Assembly (NCBI GenBank): GCA_964427155.1
Contig: CAYRSC010000005.1
Location: forward strand, 11,812-75,811
Reading direction: 5' to 3'
DNA: 64,000 bases
DNA from: Desulfothermus sp964427155
GTDB taxonomy: Bacteria > Desulfobacterota > Desulfovibrionia > Desulfovibrionales > Desulfothermaceae
Below are positions 26,442 to 34,663 of the stretch, piece by piece. The notes below the pieces were generated by a model. The model had not been told where the DNA came from and did no database searches. It worked only from the letters and a program-made list of their open reading frames with translations. The position numbers were made by a program, and so were the translations under genes. Every line of letters starts with the position of its first letter. The first letter of the stretch is position 1.

Positions 26442-27443
26442 ATGGTAAAGAGGTTAGCAGTGGCAATTTGTTGTTTTTTCATGGTGCTTAGTGTGGGTTT
26501 GAGTCCCACCATGGCCCGGGTGTATGTTATCAAATTCAGCCATGTGGTGGCAGTGGACACCCCCAAAGGGGAGGCGGCCAACTATCTGAAAAAACTAGTG
26601 GAAGAGCGCACCCATGGAAAAATAAAGATGCAAGTATATCCCAATGCAGTTCTCTACGGAGACAGAGAGGCATTAGAGGCCCTAAAGATGAATGCCATCC
26701 AGATGGCATGTCCCAGCTTTTCCAAATTTACCGGTTTTGTTCCAGAACTTCAGATATTTGACCTCCCCTTTCTATTTGAAAACAGGGAGCACCTCTACAG
26801 ATTCATGGACAGTGATGTGGGCAAACAACTTCTTCAGGCGGTCTCCAGGATGGGTCTGGTGGGACTTGCTTACTGGGATAATGGGTTCAAGCAACTTACC
26901 CTAAGAGACCATCCTATAAGGCTTCCAAAGGACGTGAAGGGGAAAAAGTTCAGGATAATGTCCTCAAAGGTCCTGGAGGCCCAGTTTAAGGCAGTGGGGG
27001 CAAGTCCCCAGGTACTTCCGTTTTCTGAGGTATATAGTGCACTTCAGCAGGGAGTGGTGGATGGCCAGGAGAATACCATCTCCAACATCTACACCAAAAA
27101 GTTCTATGAGGTACAGAAATATATGACCATTAGTAATCACGGTTATCTGGGATATATGCTTGTGACAAATCAGATATTCTGGAATTCCCTGCCCCCGGAT
27201 CTAAAAAATATCCTTAAAAAATGTGTGGATGAAGCCACAAGATACGAGAGAAAACTCGCCGCTGAATTAAACAAGGAGCAGCTTGAAAAGATAAAGGCCT
27301 CTCATAAGGTAAAGATCCACTATCTCACCCCTGCAGAGCGAAAGGTATGGAAAAAGGCCATGATGAAGATCTATCCTGAATTTTACCATGTGATAGGGAA
27401 AGACAGGATAAAAAAGGCCCTGGAAATGGCCCATGAAGATTAA
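26442..27443 (+). CDS. dctP: TRAP transporter solute-binding protein (DctP), set 1
   Basis: This 333-residue periplasmic binding protein has a signal peptide (about 1-24, ending TMA before RVYVIKFSHVV). The family landmarks are present: GKKFRIMSSKVLEAQFKAVGA near 166 with the carboxylate-binding Arg, and LPFSEVYSALQQGVVDGQENT near 193. A strong ribosome-binding site (AAGGAGG) precedes ATG. Together with the adjacent two-component system and malic enzyme it suggests malate, fumarate or succinate as substrate, which is inference. A strong hairpin follows the gene. Confidence 0.95.
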   Translation: MVKRLAVAICCFFMVLSVGLSPTMARVYVIKFSHVVAVDTPKGEAANYLKKLVEERTHGKIKMQVYPNAVLYGDREALEALKMNAIQMACPSFSKFTGFVPELQIFDLPFLFENREHLYRFMDSDVGKQLLQAVSRMGLVGLAYWDNGFKQLTLRDHPIRLPKDVKGKKFRIMSSKVLEAQFKAVGASPQVLPFSEVYSALQQGVVDGQENTISNIYTKKFYEVQKYMTISNHGYLGYMLVTNQIFWNSLPPDLKNILKKCVDEATRYERKLAAELNKEQLEKIKASHKVKIHYLTPAERKVWKKAMMKIYPEFYHVIGKDRIKKALEMAHED

Positions 27444-27468
27444 CTAATGGTCAGGGAGATTACAGAGG

Positions 27469-27507
27469 GGGAGGTGCCAGAGGGGGTACCTCCCTATTTT
27501 ATCTTTA
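27469..27507 (+). terminator. Intrinsic terminator between dctP and malic enzyme
   Basis: The 10-bp stem GGGAGGTGCC/GGTACCTCCC (one G-U pair) is followed by TATTTTATCTTT. It probably terminates much of the TRAP transcript, with malic enzyme expressed by read-through or from an undetected promoter. Confidence 0.75.
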
Positions 27508-27534
27508 AATACAGCCAAAAGGGAGATGTGGGGC

Positions 27535-29178
27535 ATGAAAAACTATGACATAAATTCCTTTCCCAGGGGGGTAGATCTCCTCAGAAATTCCCTTTTAAAC
27601 AAGGACACTGCATTTACAGATGAGGAAAGGGAGGCCTTTGGTCTGGAAGGACTTATCCCTCCCCGGGTGTTTTCCCAGGAGATCCAGTTAATGAGGGTGA
27701 TGGAGAACCTTAACAGGAAGACCTCTGATATTGAAAAGTATATATTTTTAACCGCCCTTCAGGATAGAAACGAGGCCCTATTCACCCGTGTGGTGGTGGA
27801 ACACCTGGAAGAACTACTTCCCATAATCTATACCCCCACAGTGGGGAGGGCATGTGTGGAATATGCCCATATATATAGACGCCCCCGGGGATTTTATTTT
27901 GCCACAAAATATAGAGGAAAATTTAGAAAGATACTGGACAACTGGCCTCAAAAGGACATCCGCGCAATTGTGGTAACAGATGGGGAGAGGATACTGGGGC
28001 TGGGAGACCTGGGGGCAAACGGCATGGGTATCCCCGTGGGAAAACTTGCCCTCTACACAGTGTGCGGAGGCATCCATCCTGCCATGTGTCTTCCTGTGGT
28101 AATAGATGTGGGAACCAATAATGAGGAACTCTTAAAAGACCCATTATATCTGGGGATGCAACACCGCAGATGGCGAGGAGAGAAATATTATGCAATTATA
28201 GATGAATTTATGGCCGCAGTAAAAGACAAATATCCCCATGTGCTTGTCCAGTTTGAGGACTTTGGAAATGAAAACGCCTTTGTCCTTCTGGAAAGATACA
28301 GAGAGAAAATGTGCGTATTTAACGATGATATTCAGGGAACTGCTGCCGTTGCCCTGGCGGGCATATACTCTGCCCTAAAGGTGATAAAACGTCCCTTGAA
28401 GGAACAAAAATTTCTCTTCCTAGGGGCCGGGGAGGCAGGAATAGGTATTGGCAAGTTACTTGTGGAGGCCCTAAAGATTGAAGGTCTCAAAGAGGAGGAG
28501 GCAAGAGCGAGGTGCTGGTTTATGGATTCCAGGGGACTTATTGTAAAGGGTAGAGGACACCTCAACCCCCATAAGAGGGAATTTGCCCATGAACATCCCC
28601 CTATCAATGACCTTGTATCTGCCATAAGGAAGTTAAAACCCACTGCCATTATTGGGGTATGCGGTCAAAGTGGTAGCTTCAATGAAGAGGTTCTAACCCT
28701 TATGGGAAAGATAAATGAACGACCTATAGTATTTGCCCTATCCAATCCCACTGAAAAGGCAGAATGCACAGCTTATGAGGCATATCTCTATACCCAGGGA
28801 CGTGCCATATTTGCCAGTGGAAGTCCCTTTCCTCCCGTAGATTTTCAAGGGAAGACATATTATCCAGGGCAGGGGAATAATGTCTATATATTCCCTGGTA
28901 TTGGTCTGGCGGCAGTGAGTTTTATGATAAGCAAAATCCCTGAAATCTTTTTCCTGGAGGCCGCCAGGACCCTATCTGACCAGGTAAGAGAAGAGGACCT
29001 CAAAAAGGGGAGCGTATATCCTCCCCTTAAAAATATACGCAGGGTCTCCCTGGAGATAGCCACACGCATTTCAGAGCTGGCCTATGAGATGGGACTGTGC
29101 AGGCTACCCAGACCTGCTGACATAAGACAACACCTCAAATGCCTCATGTATGACCCACGCTACGACGTGTATGTATAG
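27535..29178 (+). CDS. NAD-type malic enzyme (malate dehydrogenase, decarboxylating)
   Basis: The 547-residue enzyme converts malate to pyruvate and CO2. Signatures of the large (MaeA/SfcA) class are IIYTPTVGRAC near 105, the GLGDLGANGMGIPVGKLALY segment near 161, the metal-binding FEDFGNENAF near 242, FNDDIQGTAAVALAG near 263, and the nucleotide-binding FLGAGEAGIGIG near 300. I chose ATG 27535 because GGGAG lies 9 bases upstream; the in-frame ATG 27526 abuts that ribosome-binding site directly. It follows the C4-dicarboxylate TRAP system, so imported malate could enter pyruvate metabolism here. Coenzyme preference is inferred from family. Confidence 0.93.
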   Translation: MKNYDINSFPRGVDLLRNSLLNKDTAFTDEEREAFGLEGLIPPRVFSQEIQLMRVMENLNRKTSDIEKYIFLTALQDRNEALFTRVVVEHLEELLPIIYTPTVGRACVEYAHIYRRPRGFYFATKYRGKFRKILDNWPQKDIRAIVVTDGERILGLGDLGANGMGIPVGKLALYTVCGGIHPAMCLPVVIDVGTNNEELLKDPLYLGMQHRRWRGEKYYAIIDEFMAAVKDKYPHVLVQFEDFGNENAFVLLERYREKMCVFNDDIQGTAAVALAGIYSALKVIKRPLKEQKFLFLGAGEAGIGIGKLLVEALKIEGLKEEEARARCWFMDSRGLIVKGRGHLNPHKREFAHEHPPINDLVSAIRKLKPTAIIGVCGQSGSFNEEVLTLMGKINERPIVFALSNPTEKAECTAYEAYLYTQGRAIFASGSPFPPVDFQGKTYYPGQGNNVYIFPGIGLAAVSFMISKIPEIFFLEAARTLSDQVREEDLKKGSVYPPLKNIRRVSLEIATRISELAYEMGLCRLPRPADIRQHLKCLMYDPRYDVYV

Positions 29179-29437
29179 ATGCTGAGTTTAAACTAAACAA
29201 GGAATCATACAGGGACAGGGGTCCATGAGCAATAGGGGCCAAGGGGACCCCTCCTCCTGTTATAACCCTCCCTCCAATCTGGAAGATGCTCATACCCTCC
29301 CCTGAAAAGTAGGCCCCTTTTAGATTTTAGACCCTGGATTAAGGGATAGGTAGTCAAACTCCCAATCTTCACTTGACTTATCAGGGGATTCCCTTAAAAC
29401 TCTCTCCTGGAAAAGCCCATTTTATACAAAAGATGGT
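29179..29437. other. Intergenic gap with one hairpin
   Basis: I find no gene in these 259 bases. One 8-bp inverted repeat (AGGGGTCC...GGACCCCT, 29217-29252) with a 20-base loop lies 39 bases after the malic enzyme stop and lacks a U tract. It may be a weak terminator. Confidence 0.35.
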
Positions 29438-29440
29438 TTG

Positions 29441-30127
29441 ATGAAGGGACCACCCCACTACCTTGGACACAGGAAAAGATTAAGGGAGAGGTTTAACAGG
29501 GACCCTGAATCCCTTTTAGACTATGAGCTACTGGAACTTCTCCTGTTTTACTGTCATCCCCGAAAGGACACCAAGCCCTTGGCAAAGGAAATGCTTCATA
29601 GGTGTGGTTCCTTAAAGGGGATATTCCTGGCCCCTGAGGAAAAGATAAAAGAGATCCCTGGGGCAGGAGAGGCAACGGCCCTTTTTTTCAAGGCCATAAG
29701 GGAGTTCTTTTCCCGCACAGAAAGAGAGGAGCTATTTTCCAGAAGGGGACTACGTTCTCCTCTAGAGGTATTTAATGCCTTTTATCCGAGGATTGGTCCA
29801 GAGAAAAAAGAGAGTTTCTGGGTGGTCCTTTTGGACACAAAAAACAGACCTATCTCCATAGAAAAGATATGTGAGGGCACAGTGGACAGGGCCACGGTAT
29901 ATCCCAGAGAGGTCTTTGAAAAGGCACTCACAAAAGGGGCCTGTGGCATTATCCTCCTTCACAATCACCCAGGAGGTGACCCCTCTCCATCTAGAGAGGA
30001 CATCCTCCTCACCAGGGAGATAGAAAAGATAGGAGAGGCTCTTGGTATAAGGGTATTGGACCACCTTGTAATTGCCGCAGACTCCTTTGTGAGCCTGAGA
30101 GAAATGGGGGAGCTTTCACAAATATAA
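29441..30127 (+). CDS. radC: RadC-family JAB/MPN domain protein
   Basis: This protein (228 residues from ATG 29441; an in-frame TTG precedes it) has a helix-hairpin-helix-like N-terminal region (LLDYELLELLLFY, then IKEIPGAGEATALFF) and a C-terminal JAB1/MPN metalloprotease-like domain with the zinc-binding HNHPGGDPSPSREDI motif near residue 170. RadC proteins are widespread; the old DNA-repair assignment is doubtful and the true activity is unsettled. It stands alone upstream of lon. Confidence 0.93.
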   Translation: MKGPPHYLGHRKRLRERFNRDPESLLDYELLELLLFYCHPRKDTKPLAKEMLHRCGSLKGIFLAPEEKIKEIPGAGEATALFFKAIREFFSRTEREELFSRRGLRSPLEVFNAFYPRIGPEKKESFWVVLLDTKNRPISIEKICEGTVDRATVYPREVFEKALTKGACGIILLHNHPGGDPSPSREDILLTREIEKIGEALGIRVLDHLVIAADSFVSLREMGELSQI

Positions 30128-30136
30128 AAATATCCC

Positions 30137-30166
30137 TTGCTGAAATGGATTTTGGAATTATATAAG
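30137..30166 (+). promoter_or_regulatory. Putative promoter of lon
   Basis: TTGCTG (30137-30142), an 18-base spacer and TATAAG (30161-30166) precede the lon start by about 60 bases. A CCC before TTG recalls a heat-shock -35, but no heat-shock-type -10 (CCCCAT) is present, so I read it as a housekeeping promoter. Confidence 0.4.
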
Positions 30167-30228
30167 GTTATAGCCTTAAAAGGCAGTTTCAAAAGGAGAG
30201 AGTTAACACAAACCCTAAGGAGACAATA

Positions 30229-32694
30229 ATGGGAGAAAATGAATATAAAAATGATAAAGAGATAAACATCGCAGAAAAAGAGACGGACGAAGAAAAAAGC
30301 GGGGCATCAGGGGACGTAGAGGACGCAAAGACCTCTCAACAAAAGGTGGACTTTCCCACGCTCCTTCCCCTGCTGGCGGTACGCGACATTGTGGTATTCA
30401 ATTACATGATTATTCCCCTGTTTGTGGGAAGGGAAAAATCCATCAAGGCCATAGAGCATGCAATAAACAATAACAAGCGCTATATTTTTATTGCCACCCA
30501 AAAGGATGAAAAGATAGAGGATCCAGGGATAGAAGATATCTATCATGTGGGTACAGTGGCCATTATAATGAGAATGTTGAAGATGCCAGACGGCAAATTA
30601 AAGATCCTGGTTCAGGGTCTCTCCAGGGGAAGGATAAAGAGGACCCTCCAGGAGGAACCCTTCACCACTGTGGAGATAGAACCCATTGAGGAGCAGGAGG
30701 TAAAGGACTATAGTGCACATGTTGAGGCACAGATGAGGACAGCCAGGGAGCAGAGTGAAAAGATAATCTCCCTGCGGGGCATGGACCCCACTGAGATGAT
30801 GTCCATCTTAAACAGCATAGACGATCCTGGAAGACTGGCAGACCTTATAGCATCTAATCTAAGGATGCCCACTGAAGTGGCCCAATCTATTCTGGAATGC
30901 CTGGATCCTGTAAAGCGCCTGGAACTTATAAATAAACAACTCATGAAAGAGGTAGAGGTGGCGCTCCTCCAAAATAAGATCCAGGCAATGGCAAAGGAGG
31001 GAATGGACAAGGCCCAACGGGAATTCTTTTTAAGGGAGCAATTAAAGGCCATAAAGTCTGAACTAGGGGAAGACGATTCTGAAGAAGAGGAGTTTGAGGA
31101 GCTGAGAAAGGCCATAGAAAAGGCAGGGATGCCCAAAAAGGTAAAAGAAGAGGCCCTAAAACAGCTCCACCGATTGGAAAACATGCACCCAGACTCCTCT
31201 GAGGCCACAGTAATACGCACTTATTTGGACTGGCTTGTGGAACTGCCCTGGAAAAAGGTCTCCAGGGATGAGCTAAACATCAAAAACGCCCAGAAGATAC
31301 TGGACGAGGACCACTATGACCTGAAACAGGTAAAGGAAAGGATCCTGGAATATCTCTCTGTGAGGAAACTCAACCCAAAGATGAAGGGCCCCATCTTGTG
31401 TTTCGTGGGTCCCCCTGGGGTGGGAAAGACCTCCCTGGGACGTTCCATTGCCAGGAGTTTGAAGAGGAAATTCGTGAGGATGTCCCTGGGGGGCATGCGA
31501 GATGAGGCAGAGATAAGGGGACACAGAAGGACATATATTGGGGCCATGCCAGGTCGGATTATCCAGGGGATAAAAGAGGCAGGGACAAAAAATCCTGTAT
31601 TTATGTTGGATGAAATAGACAAGGTGGGTACAGACTTTAGGGGAGACCCCTCCTCTGCCCTGCTGGAGGTATTGGACCCTGAACAGAATCATTCCTTTAC
31701 TGACCACTACCTAAATGTCCCCTTTGACCTATCCAAGGTGATGTTTATCTGCACTGCCAATATGTTGGACACCATTCCTCCCCCCCTGAAGGACCGCATG
31801 GAGGTTATACGGATTCCAGGTTATACAGAACAGGAAAAGATAAAGATAGCAAAGAAATTCCTTATTCCCAAACAGCTAAAGGAACATGGGCTGGAATCCA
31901 ATACCATATATTTTAGTGACAAGGCCCTGAAGATAATCATAAAGAACTACACAAGGGAGGCAGGACTACGAAATCTAGAAAGGGAGATAGCCACCATCTG
32001 CAGAAAAGTGGCCCGCAAGATTGCAGAGGGCTCAAGACAGAAGAGGTTTCTCATTCTTCCATCAAATATACATAAGTATCTGGGGGCCCCAAAATTTCTG
32101 GACGAAGAGAGGGAAAAAGAGCTTCCCCCAGGGGTGGCCCTGGGACTTGCCTGGACCCCTTCAGGGGGAGAGATATTACATATAGAAGTGCTAACCATGC
32201 CGGGAAAAGGAAAGCTCATCCTCACTGGCCAACTGGGGGATGTAATGAAAGAAAGTGCTCAGGCGGCACTTAGTTATGCCAGGAGCAGGGCAGAACAACT
32301 CAACCTTGACCCCTCCTTTGCAGAAAAAAAGGATATCCATATCCATGTCCCTGCAGGGGCTATTCCCAAAGATGGTCCATCTGCCGGCATTACCCTGGTT
32401 ATGGCATTATTATCTGCCCTCACAAATCTCCCACTTAGCAATGAGGTGGCCATGACAGGGGAAATTACCCTGAGGGGACGCATATTACCTGTGGGAGGGA
32501 TAAAGGAAAAAATACTTGCAGCAGTGGCCGCAGGGGTGAAAAGGGTAATCTTACCCAAGCAAAACATGAAGGACATGGAGGAGATACCTCAGGAGCTTAC
32601 CAAAAAGATAGAGGTCATCCCTGTTGAGCATATTGACGAGGTATGGCCCCTTGTGAGAAAAGGGAAAAATCCCGGAGAGAAGGAGAAAGACTAA
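30229..32694 (+). CDS. lon: ATP-dependent Lon protease
   Basis: The 821-residue protein has an acidic N-terminal tail (1-40), a LON substrate-binding domain (about 45-240), an AAA+ module with Walker A GPPGVGKTS (near 389) and Walker B PVFMLDEIDKVG (near 457), and a C-terminal Ser-Lys protease domain with Ser718 (PKDGPSAG) and Lys761 (GGIKEK). It degrades misfolded and regulatory proteins in the cytoplasm. A strong AAGGAG site precedes ATG. purQ begins on the base after its stop, so the two are co-transcribed. Confidence 0.98.
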   Translation: MGENEYKNDKEINIAEKETDEEKSGASGDVEDAKTSQQKVDFPTLLPLLAVRDIVVFNYMIIPLFVGREKSIKAIEHAINNNKRYIFIATQKDEKIEDPGIEDIYHVGTVAIIMRMLKMPDGKLKILVQGLSRGRIKRTLQEEPFTTVEIEPIEEQEVKDYSAHVEAQMRTAREQSEKIISLRGMDPTEMMSILNSIDDPGRLADLIASNLRMPTEVAQSILECLDPVKRLELINKQLMKEVEVALLQNKIQAMAKEGMDKAQREFFLREQLKAIKSELGEDDSEEEEFEELRKAIEKAGMPKKVKEEALKQLHRLENMHPDSSEATVIRTYLDWLVELPWKKVSRDELNIKNAQKILDEDHYDLKQVKERILEYLSVRKLNPKMKGPILCFVGPPGVGKTSLGRSIARSLKRKFVRMSLGGMRDEAEIRGHRRTYIGAMPGRIIQGIKEAGTKNPVFMLDEIDKVGTDFRGDPSSALLEVLDPEQNHSFTDHYLNVPFDLSKVMFICTANMLDTIPPPLKDRMEVIRIPGYTEQEKIKIAKKFLIPKQLKEHGLESNTIYFSDKALKIIIKNYTREAGLRNLEREIATICRKVARKIAEGSRQKRFLILPSNIHKYLGAPKFLDEEREKELPPGVALGLAWTPSGGEILHIEVLTMPGKGKLILTGQLGDVMKESAQAALSYARSRAEQLNLDPSFAEKKDIHIHVPAGAIPKDGPSAGITLVMALLSALTNLPLSNEVAMTGEITLRGRILPVGGIKEKILAAVAAGVKRVILPKQNMKDMEEIPQELTKKIEVIPVEHIDEVWPLVRKGKNPGEKEKD

Positions 32695-33504
32695 ATGAAG
32701 GTAAAGGTATTGGTACTCACAGGCTATGGCACCAATTGTGAGCGGGAGACTGCATATGCCGCAAAGGTAGCAGGGGCGGATGAAGTTGTGGTAGGCTTTT
32801 TTTCTGATATAGTTCAGGAGAGGATAAAGATAACTGACTTTAATTTTCTAATCTTTCCCGGGGGATTTCTGGATGGAGACCACCTTGGAGCTGGCCAGGC
32901 CGCGGCCATTAGATTGAGATATTCCACCACGGTCTCAGGGAGGTCCATTCTAGAGGACATAAATAAACTCCATAAGGAGGGGGGACTTATCCTGGGGATA
33001 TGTAATGGATTTCAGCTCCTTACCAAACTTGGGATGTTACCTGCCACAAAGGGGAGTTATTTTAAGAGACAGGTAAGTCTCAGTTATAATGATTCTGCAA
33101 GGTTTGAGGATAGATGGGTATATCTGAGGTGTAATCCAGAAGGCAGGTGTGTATTCACACGTGGGATAGAACGGATCTACCTGCCCATTAGACATGGAGA
33201 GGGAAAGGTCGTGGCTGAGGACAATTCAATCCTTCAAGAAATGGAAACACAGGGGCATATAGCCCTTCAATATACAGATCTAGATGGAAATGTCACCATG
33301 GAATATCCCTATAATCCCAATGGCTCTCCCCTGGCAATAGCAGGGATATGTGATGTCACAGGAAGGATTCTGGGGCTTATGCCTCATCCAGAGGCCTACA
33401 ACCACCCAACCAATCATCCCCGATGGACACGGGGGGTAAGGGAAGACACTACGGGTATAACCATGTTTAAAAATGCAATCTCATACCTCAAAGGAGAGGG
33501 ATAA
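32695..33504 (+). CDS. purQ: Phosphoribosylformylglycinamidine synthase, glutaminase subunit
   Basis: This 269-residue class I glutamine amidotransferase supplies ammonia for the fourth step of purine synthesis. The nucleophile is Cys103 (GICNGFQLL) and the catalytic His-Glu pair is in MPHPEAY near residue 229. The N-terminal LTGYGTNCERET is typical of PurQ. It is a separate subunit, so a matching small-type PurL and PurS are expected elsewhere. It directly abuts lon and overlaps or touches tadA. Confidence 0.94.
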   Translation: MKVKVLVLTGYGTNCERETAYAAKVAGADEVVVGFFSDIVQERIKITDFNFLIFPGGFLDGDHLGAGQAAAIRLRYSTTVSGRSILEDINKLHKEGGLILGICNGFQLLTKLGMLPATKGSYFKRQVSLSYNDSARFEDRWVYLRCNPEGRCVFTRGIERIYLPIRHGEGKVVAEDNSILQEMETQGHIALQYTDLDGNVTMEYPYNPNGSPLAIAGICDVTGRILGLMPHPEAYNHPTNHPRWTRGVREDTTGITMFKNAISYLKGEG

Positions 33505-33508
33505 GGGG

Positions 33509-34015
33509 ATGGAGGGAGCGGGCCTACAGTGGGAAAAATACATGGAAGAGGCCCTGAAAGAGGCAGAGAAGGCCAGGGAGAGAGATGAGGTCCCGGTGGG
33601 ATGTGTGATAGTGGATGCAAATGGAGACATAAAAGGAAGGGGTTTTAACAGACCTATTGCGGAAAAAGACCCCACCGCCCATGCAGAAATAATTGCCATC
33701 AGGGAGGCGTGCATAAGGGCCAAAAATTATCGTCTTAGCAGGTGTTTTCTGGTCTCCACGGTGGAGCCGTGTCTTATGTGTGTAGGGGCCATCGTCCACA
33801 GCAGGATAGAGGGTGTGGTTTTTGGATGTAGAGACGAAAAGGCAGGGGCCCTTTTATCCCGACTATCTCCAGAAGAGCTCAGGTGGCTCAACCATAAATT
33901 TTGGATAAGGGAGGGCATCCTCAAAGAGAGGTGCAGAAAGCTCCTCCAGAATTTTTTCAAGGAAAAGAGGAGACAAAAGAAAAAGGTGCGGAGAGGTACC
34001 GAAGCCAGGTCGTAA
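33509..34015 (+). CDS. tadA: tRNA adenosine(34) deaminase
   Basis: This 168-residue zinc deaminase converts A34 to inosine in tRNA-Arg(ACG). The catalytic zinc site is His58-Ala-Glu60 (HAEIIAI) and Cys88-Leu-Met-Cys91 (PCLMC). I chose ATG 33509, 4 bases after the purQ stop; an in-frame ATG at 33473 would overlap purQ, and ATG 33542 is a possible later start. Its last 26 bases, which encode a very basic tail (KEKRRQKKKVRRGTEARS), lie inside the tRNA-Ser gene. Confidence 0.93.
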   Translation: MEGAGLQWEKYMEEALKEAEKARERDEVPVGCVIVDANGDIKGRGFNRPIAEKDPTAHAEIIAIREACIRAKNYRLSRCFLVSTVEPCLMCVGAIVHSRIEGVVFGCRDEKAGALLSRLSPEELRWLNHKFWIREGILKERCRKLLQNFFKEKRRQKKKVRRGTEARS

Positions 34016-34085
34016 CGGGCCCGACTCGAAATCGGGTTGGCGAAAGACCTTCGCCACGTGGGTTCAAATCCCACCCTCTCCGCCA
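33990..34085 (+). tRNA. tRNA-Ser (anticodon CGA)
   Basis: The acceptor stem is GGAGAGG (33990-33996) pairing with CCTCTCC (34075-34081), then discriminator G and an encoded CCA (34083-34085). The anticodon stem-loop CCCGA-CTCGAAA-TCGGG gives anticodon CGA, reading UCG. A long variable arm (GGCGAAAGACCTTCGCC) is typical of tRNA-Ser, and the T-loop GGTTCAAATC is canonical. Its 5' end overlaps the tadA coding region by 26 bases. Confidence 0.97.
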
Positions 34086-34114
34086 AATCCTATAACCTCA
34101 AGTCAAAACAGGCC

Positions 34115-34618
34115 ATGAGAAAAAAACTATCCATTGTAGGTATCCTGGTATTGTTTTTAAGCATCTCATCTATCTCTCTGGGAGATACCAATAGCACATC
34201 TTCTCCCCCCCTCCCCCCTGAGGGAAAGGAAAGAGAGAGCCAGGGGGAATATAAACCCCTTCCAGTGGAGATACTTTACTCCCATACAGATGCCCTGGGA
34301 AAGGCACTTGCCCTTAGACTGGAGGAGAAGATTGTATCCTCAAATCTCTTTAGACCCGCCAGGAAGACAGAAAAACGCATTGTAGTAGAGATAAATTCTA
34401 TGCCAGAGTTTCAGGAGGGCTCTTCAGTTAGAAGTATCTGTTCAGTGGTATGGACCTTTTTTTATCAACCTGAGACCTTGACCAGTTACCTGGACCAATC
34501 TCTTCACTTCCTATCTCGCTCCAGCCTGGACCTTATTGCCGACGACATACTCGCAAAGACCCTCTCCATTGCCAGAGAATATGGATATCTATTTGCCCCT
34601 TCTAATGGAGGAGACTAA
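34115..34618 (+). CDS. Secreted hypothetical protein
   Basis: I do not recognise this 167-residue protein. From ATG 34115 it has a signal peptide (MRKKLSIVGILVLFLSISSIS, cleaved near LGD), a low-complexity Ser/Pro linker and a roughly 110-residue domain (PVEILYSHTDALGKALALRL...) with mixed helices and strands. An open frame extends upstream into the tRNA, but the signal peptide fixes the start. It lies 30 bases after tRNA-Ser on the same strand and may be co-transcribed with it. The pattern resembles small periplasmic proteins, but no family is evident. Confidence 0.7.
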   Translation: MRKKLSIVGILVLFLSISSISLGDTNSTSSPPLPPEGKERESQGEYKPLPVEILYSHTDALGKALALRLEEKIVSSNLFRPARKTEKRIVVEINSMPEFQEGSSVRSICSVVWTFFYQPETLTSYLDQSLHFLSRSSLDLIADDILAKTLSIAREYGYLFAPSNGGD

Positions 34619-34663
34619 TTTTTGTCTTTGTCTCAAAAAGGAGAAAATTGCAAAAAAGGGGTG

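Noticed and set aside
30137..30166. Heat-shock sigma-32 promoter for lon
   Set aside because: The -35-like CCCTTG is present, but no CCCCAT-type -10 lies at the right spacing.
30708..31707. Long minus-strand frames (170 and 144 codons) inside lon
   Set aside because: Lon domains on the + strand are complete; the antisense frames are Ser/Phe-rich shadows.
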